The position numbers were made by a program, and so were the translations under genes. Positions 1 through 12,130 of a stretch of 25,483 nt of DNA are shown here, piece after piece (position 1 is the stretch's first letter; each line of letters opens with the position of its first letter). The stretch covers positions 1 to 25,483 of the forward strand of contig JNEM01016031.1 of the NCBI GenBank assembly GCA_000697335.1, given 5' to 3'. The stretch is from Conidiobolus incongruus B7586. Its lineage: Eukaryota > Entomophthoromycota > Entomophthoromycetes > Entomophthorales > Conidiobolaceae. Below the pieces are notes generated by a model, which saw nothing but the letters and a program-made list of their open reading frames with translations, ran no database searches and was not told the origin of the DNA.

Positions 1-365
1 TAATATAAATAGGTTTTTATATCTTATTTTTTAAATGAACCTTTAATTTTGAAATATAAATTTCTTTTTATTAATTAAATCTTTTTTGATTAAAATAACA
101 ATGATAATTTTAAAACCTTATATTTGGTGAATATAATAGATATTGTAATAAAGATAAGTTGTATTTAATAAACAAATTTTTGATAATTTTTACTATTTAT
201 ATTTTATTTTCATATAATCAAATATATGCTTTTTTAATTATATTTTTCTTAACCCAATTTATAGCATTAATTTTCAAAAATCTAAACAAATTTCTATTAT
301 TACGGTTTATTTTTGTTGCTAATAATTGATAAGATGCTATACTATTACTCTGTACACCAAATTAT

Positions 366-386
366 ATTATTGGTTTTTCCAATAAT
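366..386. other. Perfect 8-bp hairpin
   Basis: ATTATTGG and CCAATAAT form an 8-bp stem around a five-T loop. No gene is nearby. The CCAAT core is probably incidental. Confidence 0.4.
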
Positions 387-591
387 CTTTATATAAGGAT
401 TTAAAATTAGGGCTTTAATTTCTCAACCCAAGCATTTTTTTTATTTTTTGGTAATAGATTATATATTGAAATCTATGATTTATCTATTATAATAAATATA
501 ATATAATATATGTATAATAATGTAGATTTATTTTAGTTATATTGCTTATAATCATTCGATTTTTAATTAAAGTATAAGGCTCCGTTTTAAC

Positions 592-611
592 ATAATAATA
601 ATAATAATAAT
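592..611. repeat. (AAT)n microsatellite
   Basis: About 6.7 perfect units of a three-base A/T repeat, ordinary slippage-prone DNA. Confidence 0.9.
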
Positions 612-2180
612 TAAATATGAAAATAATTACTAAGACCAAAATTTATAATATACAAATTAACTATTATTAATTTAATATTTATTATTATTTAATTTCAAAT
701 ATAATTCAGAATACTTTTAATATAAGCAACCAACCACTTTTATTATATCAATTAAAGGTAATTAATATTATTAAATTATTATAATTAATCAAGACAAATT
801 ATAATTTTATTAATTTATCTCATATATAGTATAAAATATCAATAATTTAAATTTTTAATTAATTTTAAACTAATATATAAATAAATTTATAATAGAGTTA
901 ATATTGAAATATTAAAATTGTGCTACTTATTCTATTGAGGTATATAGGTGGTATTTGAAATATTTCCGAATATTATTTACATTTCTTTAGGTAATTAGAG
1001 ATATAAAATAATTTAAGTAAGCTATCAATATTAATACTTCCAGCTTTGAGTTGATTAAACCAGTTTATAATATTATGTTTTGAAATCCTTTTGGCACTAG
1101 TTGCTAATCTGTGATTTTTGTAAATAGTTGATATAAAGTGTTTTGCATAATATGATATTTTGATAAATACTTTTTGTTCAACTTAGATAAATTTTGAAAT
1201 TATGAAATTTTTCAGTTATTTTATTTTTTGTTGAAATTTATATTATATATGAATTGAATATCATATATTATTAAATCACTTACTATGATTTAAAATAATA
1301 AAAAAACAATGAAATAATTATGATTCAGAAAATAATAATTGATTAAAGTAAAGAAAATAATTTTTTGAACCATTGGATATTTACTATAAATTAACTAAAT
1401 ATTTAGTGATGTTAATAGTATAAATTTCAGGTAATTATCAATTAAAACTAAAATATCAACTATTATAACATAATAGAACATAAAATATAACTAGGAAAAT
1501 GAATTTATAATGATGAAATTACATTTGTATTACACTTCTGATAAACATAAATATGGGAATTTTAATTCAAAAAATTGTATTTTGATGGTTTGTCATATAT
1601 GTAATTGAGTGAAATTAAAAATTGAAATCAGATATTATTTTACTCATTATTCGGAATAAACATTTTATTTTTTAATAGCTTAAAATTATTATGCATTAGT
1701 TTTAATATTGCATTCTAAAATTAATGGCCAAGATCAATGGATTAAAAATTTTGTGATGTGGAACAAAATGGTATTTTTAAATAAAATTTATAAAAAAAAA
1801 GTTGAATGAATATATCAGGTTAGTTTGTAAAATAATTAAATGAGAATATTTGATAAATTCTATATATTTTCAGTTAATGTATTGAACATTTTGATATTTT
1901 TAGCTACAATATTAATGCAATTTTACTTAGTTAATTTTAAATAGTTTTTACTATGAATTAAAATATCAAAAATCTTTTAATTCCTAAAAATATGAAACGA
2001 TAAGAGGATGTATTTATAAAATAAATTATTTCATTATAATTATCAGATATCATGTATATATCGTTTGTAAATGCATTATATTTATTGATTGCATGATTAG
2101 CTCTACTTTGAAATACCTGCTGAAATGAAATAAGTATTTTGAAATATAAAAAGGATATAATGATTGTTAATTTTTTATGA

Positions 2181-3340
2181 AAAGACCAGCTAGTAAATTA
2201 GAATCCTGCCTTATGAAAGATGGAATGATTTAAATAAACAATATTAAACATTAGCATTAAGATCATTACTCTTTAAATATTGATAATATATCGGCTAAAT
2301 GAATCACAACTTATTTTTTATTGATATTGAGTAAATCAAATCAATCAAACCGGCTAAATAAATCAGCTAAAACACTTATTAACTAGATGCTCAAGGAGGT
2401 TTCTGAAATTAACAATATCAATATTGTAGCAAAAATCAATTAAATTGGCCCTTATTTTTTGAATTAAAACCTATATAAAATAATGATTAAGGCAATCATG
2501 AACGATAAGTTGATACATTTAACCAAATAAAACAGATTGAAAATCAGTGTTAACTCGGCTGATGGTTGATCTAAGTGTTACCAATCTATCCACAATATGT
2601 AATGGCATTATTTGTAATCTTGAATTCTATAAACTGTATACTAAAATATGCCTTTTGATATCATTTAACATGTCTTAATCTAATCTTGTCTATTAGTTGT
2701 TAGTTTGATCTTTATCTAATCAAAGAAGAAAATAATATCAAAACAAACTATACCAGTCTAGATATAATCATGCAACCGGTATATCGTGGATAGAATAAAA
2801 CATTGTTCACATTAAATCAAATCATTGTAAAACTCACATTGCCAAGTTTATAAACTATAGTTGAAATTTTTGAGTAATCTCTCCAAATTTCAAAGTTAAT
2901 TTTTGAATCTATTAGAAAGTGCCTGTTTGATTATTTAGCTTTCACAATTATTATTCAACTAATCTTAACTCAATAAATAGATAATTATACAGTTTTTATT
3001 TCAATCTGTACCATATAATGAGTAATCAATTCAAAGATGGACCTTTAAGTGGTTACTAGTGATTCTGCATATCGGACATAATTTACAATCTAGAATAAAA
3101 TATTCAATTTAAACTCCAATATCTGAGTACATGTATTCTTGGTATTGGACGGGTATAATGATAACATCATTAACATTAATACAGGAAGTATTATAATTTG
3201 AATTGACTAAATCTAATAACCTCACTTGAAAAACATCTTAACTTAATCCAAACAATTTCTCATAGCTATCGTAAACTTAAGCCTTTATTACATATTAACT
3301 TGATTAATCCTCAATTTTACCTCACTTACTCTCATTAAAT
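2181..3340. other. Less AT-biased non-coding patch
   Basis: Base composition is visibly more mixed here than in the flanks, with scattered GGC, CCGG and GTG words and a short direct repeat at 2292-2365. No frame reaches a useful length on either strand. It could be a decayed gene, an element relic or conserved non-coding DNA; I do not recognise it. Confidence 0.5.
2292..2365. repeat. Short direct repeat CGGCTAAATRAATCA
   Basis: Copies lie at 2292-2306 and 2351-2365 and differ at one base of 15. A shorter related piece (CAGCTAAAA) follows the second copy directly. They lie at the start of a less AT-biased patch and may be a remnant of something older. Confidence 0.4.
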
Positions 3341-3577
3341 CAATAAAAACAATATCCATAATTAACTTTGTAAAAAACAGTAATCCTCTAAAAAATTAAT
3401 ATCATTTATTAATTTTAATATAAATTCAAAATTAATATTGATATGTAATCAAAAATAAAATTCCATAATAACAATTTAATATTAAAAATTTTAAATCATT
3501 AGGGTGTTGGATTATAAAAAAATATTATATATGAAAATTTAAATAAAAATTATAAATCATAAAATTAAACGAATAAT

Positions 3578-3603
<26 letters not shown>
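3578..3603. repeat. (TA)13 microsatellite
   Basis: Thirteen perfect TA units, the longest dinucleotide run I noticed in the window. Confidence 0.93.
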
Positions 3604-3608
<5 letters not shown>

Positions 3609-4270
3609 ATATTAAATGAACATAATTCACAAATTGTTAATTAATAATTCTTAAAATTCAAATTTTTAAATATGATTATATAATGATTCATAAATTACCA
3701 CACAATTAAACTTATTAATTTCCAATATAAGAGTTTAGCCTAATTAATTAATATATATTCTGGTTTCACGGTAAAGATATATCATATTTATATATATTAA
3801 ATTGAATAAATCCAAATATAATAAAGATTCCGTTGTCTAGATTTCATAAAATATTAATAAATTATCCAAATTAAAAATATTTTTAATAATATATAATATT
3901 AATTATTGATGGATAAAATTAAATAGAATTCTATTTTAACAATTAATAATTAATTTTTTTTTAAAAAAAGATGATTATTAATTGATATGATGATATTATT
4001 AAATTTAAATAATTAAAAAGAATTTATTTGTATTAATGATATATTATTAAAAAATTTTGAATAGTTATTAAATTACTTAGATTAGATATTCATAATATAA
4101 CAATAATTAAAGGGTAAACTTGGGATAAATTTATGAAATCATAATTAAAGTTAAAATTTATAAAATAAATGAAATGGTTTAATTGGCAAAATATTCTCTC
4201 AATTAAAATTTAATTTAAAAATAATTTAAATAGATTATAAAACTTAGATTCCCGATTGGATAAATAATGT

Positions 4271-4284
4271 ATGGGTCGACCCAT
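4271..4284. other. Perfect 14-bp palindrome ATGGGTCGACCCAT
   Basis: The sequence equals its own reverse complement and holds eight consecutive G/C-centred bases (GGGTCGACCC with one A-T pair each side of CG) in otherwise AT-rich DNA. It could be a binding site for a dimeric protein. It is followed at once by a 7-bp tandem repeat. No gene is nearby. Confidence 0.6.
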
Positions 4285-4310
4285 TTTTAATTTTTAATTT
4301 TTAATTTTAA
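4284..4310. repeat. TTTTTAA tandem repeat, about 3.9 units
   Basis: Three exact 7-base units and a six-base partial unit adjoin the palindrome at 4271-4284. Confidence 0.85.
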
Positions 4311-7300
4311 GAGATCAGATGTCAAAATTATTAATAAAAATTGATTATAGTGGAAAACTAAGTCTGGATTATGAATCTATCGGGAATGAAAACTCTAAAT
4401 AGAAATTTATTTTAGGACTAACCAATAAAATCGGGGTTGAAAGAAGGGGGGGGTTCAAGTAGATAATGAACTTACAAGTTTCAATCATTTTACTATAAAT
4501 TAAGTGGAACAATAGAACTTGTTCAATCTCAAGAGATTTAACAATAAAAGCCATGCTGAAAAGAAGAAATGGATAATATTATATATAAATTAGTAACACT
4601 GAGAATTTCAATAAACTAGAATAACGTGTAAAATTACCCATAATATACTGGGTGATTGATAAAACAAATTCTAGCTTGGTTTTCGGGACAAATATTACTC
4701 GAAAAGGCTAAACAGTTGAATGAATAAAAAGATTCAATAGTTTATTTGTGACTATTTTAATAAAATTTTCCTAATTTGTCCGATTCAGGTATATCTCCGT
4801 AAAATCTTTTAAACCCAATTTTCTATTATTGGTTTCTAATTAGGTTAAAATATTATTACTTTCCTTTTTTGATTTTCGGTAGTAACTAAAAGAAATCTAT
4901 TAAATTTTAACAATATTTATATGAGAAAAACTATTTTATTATAATAATGTTTCTATTTTGTTTTAAGAAAATTTTAATGTAAGTATAATATGATATATTT
5001 ATTTATTTATTAATTAATTGTATATTGATATTCATTATACACTAAAAAGAATACTTCTAATTTATATTGAATTATATTCTGATTATTTTAATAATGATTC
5101 ACTTTTGTAACTTTATAATTTTTATACCTAATCTATTAATTGCCATTTTATCAATTTTAAAATATATGATATTATATTATTAATCAACTAATATAGAAAT
5201 TAAAATTTCTATATTTATTATAATTTTGAATACTAAATTTGATCATATAGCAAAAAGCATTTTAATATTCATCATTATCCTATGATAGTTTTTTAGATTT
5301 ATTGGTCTTTAATCTGTATTTAATTGTCAAATTAAGTAGGAAGATTCAGGGACTTTATTCATTCTAGCCAATTAGGAATTTCATCCGATCATGAATTCAA
5401 CGCGTCTAAATCTCATTTGATCATTTGACTTAAATTTTTAAATTTAAAAAATCTTAATAAAAAGAAAAATACCTGATTAAAATTAATATATTTCCTTATT
5501 TGATTTTAAATATTCCTAAATAATATATATAATCATAATTTCAACAAATTTTATCATTAATATATAGATTAATCTTATAAAAGAAATTTATTGATTTCAT
5601 AATACTGATGAAAATATTATCAAATTAAAAAATTCACTTTAATTACTATTTCACTTATAAAATTTTTGATGAAAAGTTGGTAAAATGTATTGCCAAGAGA
5701 AGATTGAATTTAATCCTCTATAATTCATCCAATATCATGTTTTTTATTGAATTTGTTCGTTAAATCTGTGTAAGATTCAGTTACAACTTAATAATACCGA
5801 TAAGATTTCTATTGAAAATTCTTTTATTATCAATTTACCCAGGATTTATTAATAATATCAAGTCCGACTATTGTTCCGCTAATATATCAATTTCATCATT
5901 TTTAAAATTTTAATTTTATCATATTTTTTATTATTAATCTTATTTCTATTCTATTTTCCCCTTTTTGATTAATTTATAAAATTATTTTATTAAATTTATG
6001 ACATTTTTTTATAATTATAATATTCGTTAAAATTTATAAAATATATTAATCATAAAATTGTTAATTTAGTTCGGATTAAATGATTACCCAATCATATTCG
6101 ATTAGTATATTTTGATTAGTAATATCATCATTATCTCTAACTAAAAAATTTAAATTGAATACTTACACAAAAACTCGGCTTTAAATTTTTATATAATACA
6201 TCAATACCCCACTATTGAAAGGTTTTTTTAATATGGTTAAACTGTTTAAAATATCTATTACATAATATTGGGTAATATATTAAATCTGTATAACTATTAT
6301 ATAATATATTATATCAGTATAAGTAATATAATTATTAATGATATAATTGTCAATAATGTATATATTCATAAAGATTTTATAATGAAAAAATAAATGAATG
6401 TTAAATATTCTATTCAATAAATCCAATTATTACTCAATATTAACATTAATATTTCTAAATATATTTATTTTAAATTGACTGAAATAAATTAAAGCATTCA
6501 ATATATTAGATTCAAATTAAACCAACCCAAGTATTACCATATACCCAAAGTTCATATAATTATGGATCCCAACGGTCAAAATTTAACACTTTATCCGAAA
6601 TTCGAATGATGTAATGGATCGAAATCAAACAAATTTTCGGGTTAAAAATATATTTAATATTGTCCAATATGATTAGTAATGATATAATTAAAGGTGTATT
6701 ATCATTATAAAAATAAAAATGAAAATAAAAACATAAACTTTAGTACCCGAGAATATAATTTTTTTAATAATAGCCACTTTAATCGAAATTAATTTTAATT
6801 AGTTATAGAATTGAATTTATATAATATAATTATATATTAAATCATTTGAAATTTAATTGAATATCAGTAGTATAGTTTTGTTTTATAAAAAAATATTAGA
6901 TAAACAAATCTTATTAAAAATATATTAATAAAAACCTAAAAATAGATAAATTTTTAAAATATAAATTTTAGAGTAGATTGAAGGAAATATCAATTTTGCA
7001 TTTTAGAATTGATGTTGTAATAGATAAATTTATTGGATTATTAAATCTCAATATAGTCATATAATATCAATTTATAATAACATAATACACCTTCTTCATA
7101 AAATTAAACAATGATAGGTTCGATATGTTTTACTATTTTGATTCTTTATGATATAAATTTTGGCATAAGATGAAAAGAAAATCTGAAAAATTTGATAATT
7201 GACTAAAATTAGAACAAGAGGTTACTTATGAATTAGAAATTCAATTAAACTAATTAGTTTATTTAAGTTAAAATTGGATCAATTTAGTAATTAAATTTAA

Positions 7301-9969
7301 TTGGCTAATTTTCTACCCGTATATAAGACCAAAAAAAATTCATAAAATCAATTTTTAATTGAAAATTTATGTAATAATCAATTTAAAAATAAAAAATTAT
7401 ATGATAAATTAATTTAGAAAAAATGCTGATAGTTCTTAATACCTTGCTTATTAGTCCTTAGAGTTAATATCATTATATCTTCTGAAAATGTTTTAATATT
7501 TATTAGTGTTTATAATAAATATTTGTTAATTAATGGTTCGCTACAATATTTCTAAATCCGGAAACTTGTTTTAATGTGAATTTTTAGGACTAATTGATGT
7601 TGATTTATGAAAATAAAATTTGAAGGTTGAAGGTTGTTAGCATAAACATATTAAATAGAAAAACCTAATGAAATATCAAATTTACAATATATATATGAAT
7701 ATCCAATAAATAATTTTTAATATCCAATAAGAACAATTTTAAATGTTAAATGATGAAATAACAATATTGGTATAGATTTTTCCCAAGAATAATAATGATC
7801 TGTATAGGTTAAAGATTCGGATTATAAGTGATTAAATATTGGAAAAATGAAAGTTTACATATCATAATTTTAACATCACTTAACCAAAATATTTTCTCCA
7901 TATTTATTCTCACGGATATTGGTTTTGACCATTAATAAAACAATCAAAATTGTTTAATTGATTAAGAAGATAATGAAAAATCTGTAAAATCATATTTGAA
8001 ACCTCAAATGATTTATTTTATAGACATTAAACCATTTCTTGGCAATTATATAATGGATTTGTTTAAATCACACTCTTCTAGAATTTTAAAGAGTTAAAAT
8101 TGAAATAATTGATCTAATCAGTTGATTTTTAAATAATATATCAGATTATAAAAATAATGAAAATTCATTATATAAAAATATGAAAAGTTCATATTTAAAT
8201 AAGTCTTAAGAATACAGAAAAAATAATATATTTAAAGTCTTTTATTTATTGTATTGAATATGGTTTCAATTATTGTTAGTCAAATTATTAAATATTAAAT
8301 TTATTAGTTTAGGTATAATTTGGTTATTTGAAATAGCCGAAATAATTTCCAGTTACCGAATCATTGTTTAAAATAGAAAAAATTAAGAATCCGTTTTTTT
8401 CTTTTGGTTCAATTTATTTCTTCAATTTTAACACCAGTAAGTTTGATGGAAATTTAATTTACATCATATCTGAATCTTTATGATTACTTATATTGCATAT
8501 TACATATTGGGATTTTAAGTTTTATAGTAAAAATACCTATATGATCAACCATTGTATGTAATGGATTTGTATCAACTATTGGCTATAATATGATTCAATT
8601 TGATACCATTAGGCTTATTAAACTATCTATCTAAAAATAAATTGAAGATAAGAGTTTTTTAAAATGACTATATTCCCCCCATCTAAAACAATGACCTAAA
8701 GTCTGGAATATTGAGTAATGCAAGGTTTGTGGTACCATTTCAAGATTTGATTCAAGAATCATGCAAACTTTTTAGACTTAAATATTTGAAACTTCGCAAT
8801 AAATTGAAAAAATGAGCCAATAATCATTACATGTTACAATTTATATTATGATGATTAATTCATATTTACATTATATTAAAGAGTAATTTCAATATACTTA
8901 AACAAACAATGTTAATTATTATTTATCACTCATTTAATTTTAAATTATTAATTATAATTTCATTCATAAATAATTATAAAGCTGAGTTTAAATATTTTTC
9001 TAAATCTGTAAAAGTGATAAAATTTAGAATATTGTTTATATAAAAATGAAGATGGGGTCATATAATAGATAATATGAGTTATCATATAAACACAAAGAAT
9101 ACTGAATCATTTTTAATATCTTAAAATAGTTACGAATTACTCTTTTTTCTTTAGAATTTCCAATATAGAAATTTTCTTTAATTTACCAAAATTAGTAATT
9201 CAAAGATTTGACATTTATATAATTTTATCCATTTAAATGATCCTAAATAAAATTTAATCATTCATAATTAATAAGTATTTCTATTTTAAGAATCGGTAAT
9301 AACTATTCATTATTAACCCGAGAATTTATTACTGTTACTTTAATCATTATTTTTTATATTAAAATTTCAAATTTATCATAAGAATCATATTATTATAATA
9401 AAATTATTACCTTAATTATGGTAATTGGTTATTGATATTTTTTTTATTGCTGTTGTTTGTCTTTTATTCCGTTTAACCTAATATTACTATCGATTTTAAG
9501 TTTACCAAATTAAATAAAATCCTTTTTAAATAAATTAATACTTATAATGCTAATTATTGCGATTATTACTAATCATATTTAACTTGATATCTAAAATTCA
9601 TGATGAGTTGAAAATATGTGACAATTATATCGTTATAATTATTCTATTTTTAAAATGCCAAATAAATAAATATTGAAAATTATATATTAATTTTATAACA
9701 AAGTAAATTTTATTACGAATAATATCACTTATAATTCATTAAGTCCTTATCTAAAGAACTAAAAAATCGAATATTTTTTCACTTAGATTTTATATATGAA
9801 GGTAAGAGACACTCTGGGAGTTCCATTAGCCTTTTGTTTAAATCTGAAATCCCTTTAAGCATTCAAATTAAATACATTGGTTAAATTCGATGATAATATA
9901 TATACACTTCCATTACACCTATTGGTAATCTCCTATCAATTTCAAGAGCCAGTGAAATGTAAAATTTTA

Positions 9970-9998
9970 AGAAATCATATCATATTAAGATGATTTCT
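9970..9998 (-). terminator. Hairpin in the likely 3' UTR of the zinc-finger gene
   Basis: AGAAATCAT and ATGATTTCT form a perfect 9-bp stem around an 11-base loop, 52-80 bases past the stop codon on the gene strand. It may mark the 3' end or stabilise the transcript. Inverted repeats are common in AT-rich DNA, so function is uncertain. I see no AATAAA on the gene strand in the first 200 bases or so after the stop. Confidence 0.3.
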
Positions 9999-10020
9999 AT
10001 AAAATGAGACCGAGTTGCCA

Positions 10021-10039
10021 TCAATATTGAAGATATTGA
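10021..10039 (-). other. Short hairpin just after the stop codon
   Basis: TCAATAT and ATATTGA form a 7-bp stem with a 5-base loop, beginning 12 bases after the stop codon of the zinc-finger gene. It sits next to the 9970-9998 hairpin, so the 3' untranslated region could carry two stacked stem-loops. It is weak on its own because the stem is almost all A-T. Confidence 0.3.
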
Positions 10040-10050
10040 TTACTTAAGTT

Positions 10051-10722
10051 TTAATTTCCATTGAGATTGGAAAGGGCTCTTCTAATTTCGATGAATTCCA
10101 TGGGACTACGTTTTTCGCCATGTCCCTTGGATTTAATATGAGCATTTAAATGATTCAAAGCACCATAAGATTTATCGCATCCAGGGTATTTACAAGCGTA
10201 ATTGCGATCAATTTGATGGTACTTACGTCTGGGACGCTTAGTGGGCTGTTGAGAAGGAGCCTTGTTAGGAAGGAGAAGAGGAGGAAGTGAGTGGGGAGAT
10301 GTGGACGGAAGCTGAGGAGGAACGGGAGGCAAATTACCAAAGAATTCAGAAAAACTTGGGAGTGAGAAGGAAGAAGAGTTAGGAGCGGGAGAAGAAGATT
10401 TGGGCTTGGTGACTTCAACAGGAGAAGGTAAAATGTAATGATTATCAGCGTTCAAATGATGCATTTGAGGAGATGAAAGCGATGATGAAGATCTGGGAGG
10501 ATATGGGCAAGACGATGAAGAATGGCGATAAGATTGTTGAGAGGGAAGCTCAAGTTTGAGATGAGAAATGGTAGGAGATGGATAAGGATATGACGAATGA
10601 TTTTGAGAATGAGGAGGATAAGAACCATAATGATGAGGTAAAGAAGGACGAGAATAATGAGAAGGAGCACACGAGGCAGCAAGGGTGTTGCTGGAGTTGA
10701 TTGATATCGAATTGGTCATCAT
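10051..10722 (-). CDS. Con7-like C2H2 zinc-finger transcription factor (fungal type)
   Basis: A 223-residue intronless protein, probably a nuclear DNA-binding regulator. Residues 1-160 are low-complexity and rich in Ser, Pro, His and Tyr, as in disordered activation regions; a short hydrophobic piece (LPSFSEFFGNLPPVPP, about 121-136) could be a cofactor-binding motif. A basic stretch, KRPRRK at 162-167, looks like a nuclear localisation signal. One zinc finger follows, with ligands C177, C182, H195 and H201 (C-X4-C-X12-H-X5-H), and then GEKRSPMEFIEIRR. The order basic patch, aromatic-Cys, KSYGALNHLNAH, GxKR-P-EF-EIR matches the fungal Con7 family (known for roles in conidiation and morphogenesis in ascomycetes); this comparison is from memory. 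Con7 proteins of filamentous ascomycetes are longer, so the N-terminus is short or diverged. The start is the first of two consecutive ATGs and the first ATG after the TATA box; the second has A at -3 and could be used instead. The open frame is far longer than chance allows here. The regulated process in this organism is unknown. Confidence 0.9.
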   Translation of the reverse strand: MMTNSISINSSNTLAASCAPSHYSRPSLPHHYGSYPPHSQNHSSYPYPSPTISHLKLELPSQQSYRHSSSSCPYPPRSSSSLSSPQMHHLNADNHYILPSPVEVTKPKSSSPAPNSSSFSLPSFSEFFGNLPPVPPQLPSTSPHSLPPLLLPNKAPSQQPTKRPRRKYHQIDRNYACKYPGCDKSYGALNHLNAHIKSKGHGEKRSPMEFIEIRRALSNLNGN

Positions 10723-10776
10723 GGATAATACTATAGCACAAACGAAATTCTGAGGAACAAGACCGAGAAAGGAGAG

Positions 10777-10786
10777 CTTTATATAG
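10777..10786 (-). promoter_or_regulatory. TATA box of the zinc-finger gene
   Basis: On the minus strand the sequence reads CTATATAAAG, a near-perfect TATA box. It lies 54 bases upstream of the first ATG. A start site 25-30 bases downstream would give a leader of roughly 25-30 bases with no upstream ATG. The stretch between the box and the ATG is pyrimidine-rich (CTCTCCTTTCTCGG and following), as is common around fungal start sites. The position supports a single-exon gene starting at 10722. No transcript data are available here. Confidence 0.65.
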
Positions 10787-10859
10787 TGAGATTAGAACAT
10801 CAGGGTTAATTATAAAACTATATAATCCGTAGAATTACAATTTATCGACTATTTGGAGT

Positions 10860-11105
10860 AGAGTAAGTCTATGGAGTTGGGTGGAAATAGCAAAGAGGGG
10901 GTGGGGGAGTATAGCCTTGTGGATTGAGAAGGGAAAAATAGGGACTGTGGATCTCAGACGTCCACCCACCTCAGTTAGTCAGTCAAGCTCAAGGGTTTTG
11001 GATGCAAATGGATCAAAAGAGATTCCTTCCTTCCAATTATCATGCATCAGCTTCATTTGTTTAGCCATCCAGTCTAGTCACCTATCCCCTCCAATCCCTT
11101 GAAAT
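10860..11105 (-). promoter_or_regulatory. GC-richer upstream island of the zinc-finger gene
   Basis: This block stands out from the AT-rich surroundings and starts about 75 bases upstream of the TATA box. It contains AGGGG (10896-10900) and CCCCT (11086-11090), which look like fungal stress-response elements. It also has a GACGTC palindrome (10957-10962), an AP-1/Yap-like TTAGTCA (10975-10981), and G-runs on the plus strand (10897-10943). The plus strand is open from about 10833 to 11102, but the frame has no ATG, so I read the block as regulatory rather than coding. The factor assignments are inference from short motifs that can occur by chance. Confidence 0.45.
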
Positions 11106-12130
11106 CTCATTATTTTACCAAATAAGTAAGATATTACCGAAATGTCATATAGCCTTGATTATATTAATAGACAGGGAATATCATTTCAATTTATACCTAA
11201 AATTAACAAAAAATAACTTGGAACTACTATAAAAGAATGCTATATTGATTTAGCTATTTAAACCACTTAAATTACTTGATTTGTGCATCACAATTAACTA
11301 ATTAAGCCAAGGACATTAATCTCCTTTCAATCAAATTCCCACAGCTTTATTTTTTTTTATTAAACTGTCTAATATTAACCGGAGTGATTTCAGAAATCTA
11401 AATCTCCACACCCATCTTATATTTACAGAATTTGAAACGGCAATTCATTGGCCATTTTCTCATCCCCACTATCCATAAATGGAAGATATTTTATATTAAA
11501 ACATATATTTTGATCTAAAATTAAATAGTTGGGTTAATAGTTCAACCATTAGTCCAATAGAAGAAGAAAATATTTCTGAGTTACATTTGAATTAGAGCGA
11601 ATAGTAATTAGGATTAAAGATTCAATAATCTAACTAGCATATAAGATTTAAGTATTAATTCCGAATTTGAATAATTAATTAATATGAATTGCATTCGTAC
11701 AATAAGATACTGTCTCAAATAGTAACCGACAGTATTGTATCCATTTGACCTCATTTTACACAAAATTAAGTGAATCTCGAATTTGCACTGAATAATTAAT
11801 TTAAAATTGCATAGAGTAATAGGATTTCATGTGATTTCATATGATTATTCAAATCATCATTTCCAATTGTTTGTTTTGAAAATGAAAATTTACTAATCTC
11901 TAAATAATAACAAGCATAGAGTCGATTTAAAACTTATAATCCAATCAATAACACAATTTTTTAGTTAGTATTGAAATGTTATTTAACTGTATTCAGTTAA
12001 TCTAAAATTTCTTTCCCTACTGAAAGGAGGCATATCAGCCCATTACCCCAGCTATTTACAATCCTTCAATACATATATTCTATTTCTTGCTAATATATTA
12101 CCCTTATTCCTAAGATTAATTAGCTGCGTT
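11106..12130. other. Moderately AT-rich region upstream of the zinc-finger gene
   Basis: This DNA lies beyond the promoter island and is less AT-biased than the deserts on either side. It may hold distal regulatory sequence for the gene at 10051-10722. I see no open frame of note. Confidence 0.5.

Larger units (their letters stand above)
1..2180. other. AT-rich non-coding DNA
   Basis: Apart from the hairpin at 366-386 and the microsatellite at 592-611, I see no open frame, RNA gene or element. Confidence 0.7.
3341..9780. other. Long AT-rich gene desert
   Basis: Holds the TA microsatellite at 3578-3603, the palindrome and 7-bp repeat at 4271-4310, a run of eight G at 4446-4453, and a less AT-biased stretch near 5330-5420. 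The 61-residue open frame on the minus strand at 4369-4554 starts with ATG but has no recognisable feature and is of a length expected by chance. No other gene is seen. Confidence 0.7.

Noticed and set aside
4441-4465. GGGTTCAAGT, resembling a tRNA T-arm
   Set aside because: No acceptor, D-arm or anticodon arm can be built around it. No tRNA gene was found anywhere in the window.
4369-4554. 61-residue ATG-started frame on the minus strand
   Set aside because: Length is within chance expectation, part of it is the eight-G run and AT tracts, and no family is recognised.
5400-5405. ACGCGT, a fungal cell-cycle (MCB) box
   Set aside because: A single six-base word with no gene nearby.
9800-9812. 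TAAGAGACA, a partial match to the reverse mosaic end
   Set aside because: Only nine of 19 bases match, with different flanks and no duplication, so it is treated as chance.
10881-11102. 73-codon open frame on the plus strand in the promoter island
   Set aside because: It starts at GTG and has no ATG in frame. The lower AT content of the island alone makes stops rarer, and no domain is recognisable.
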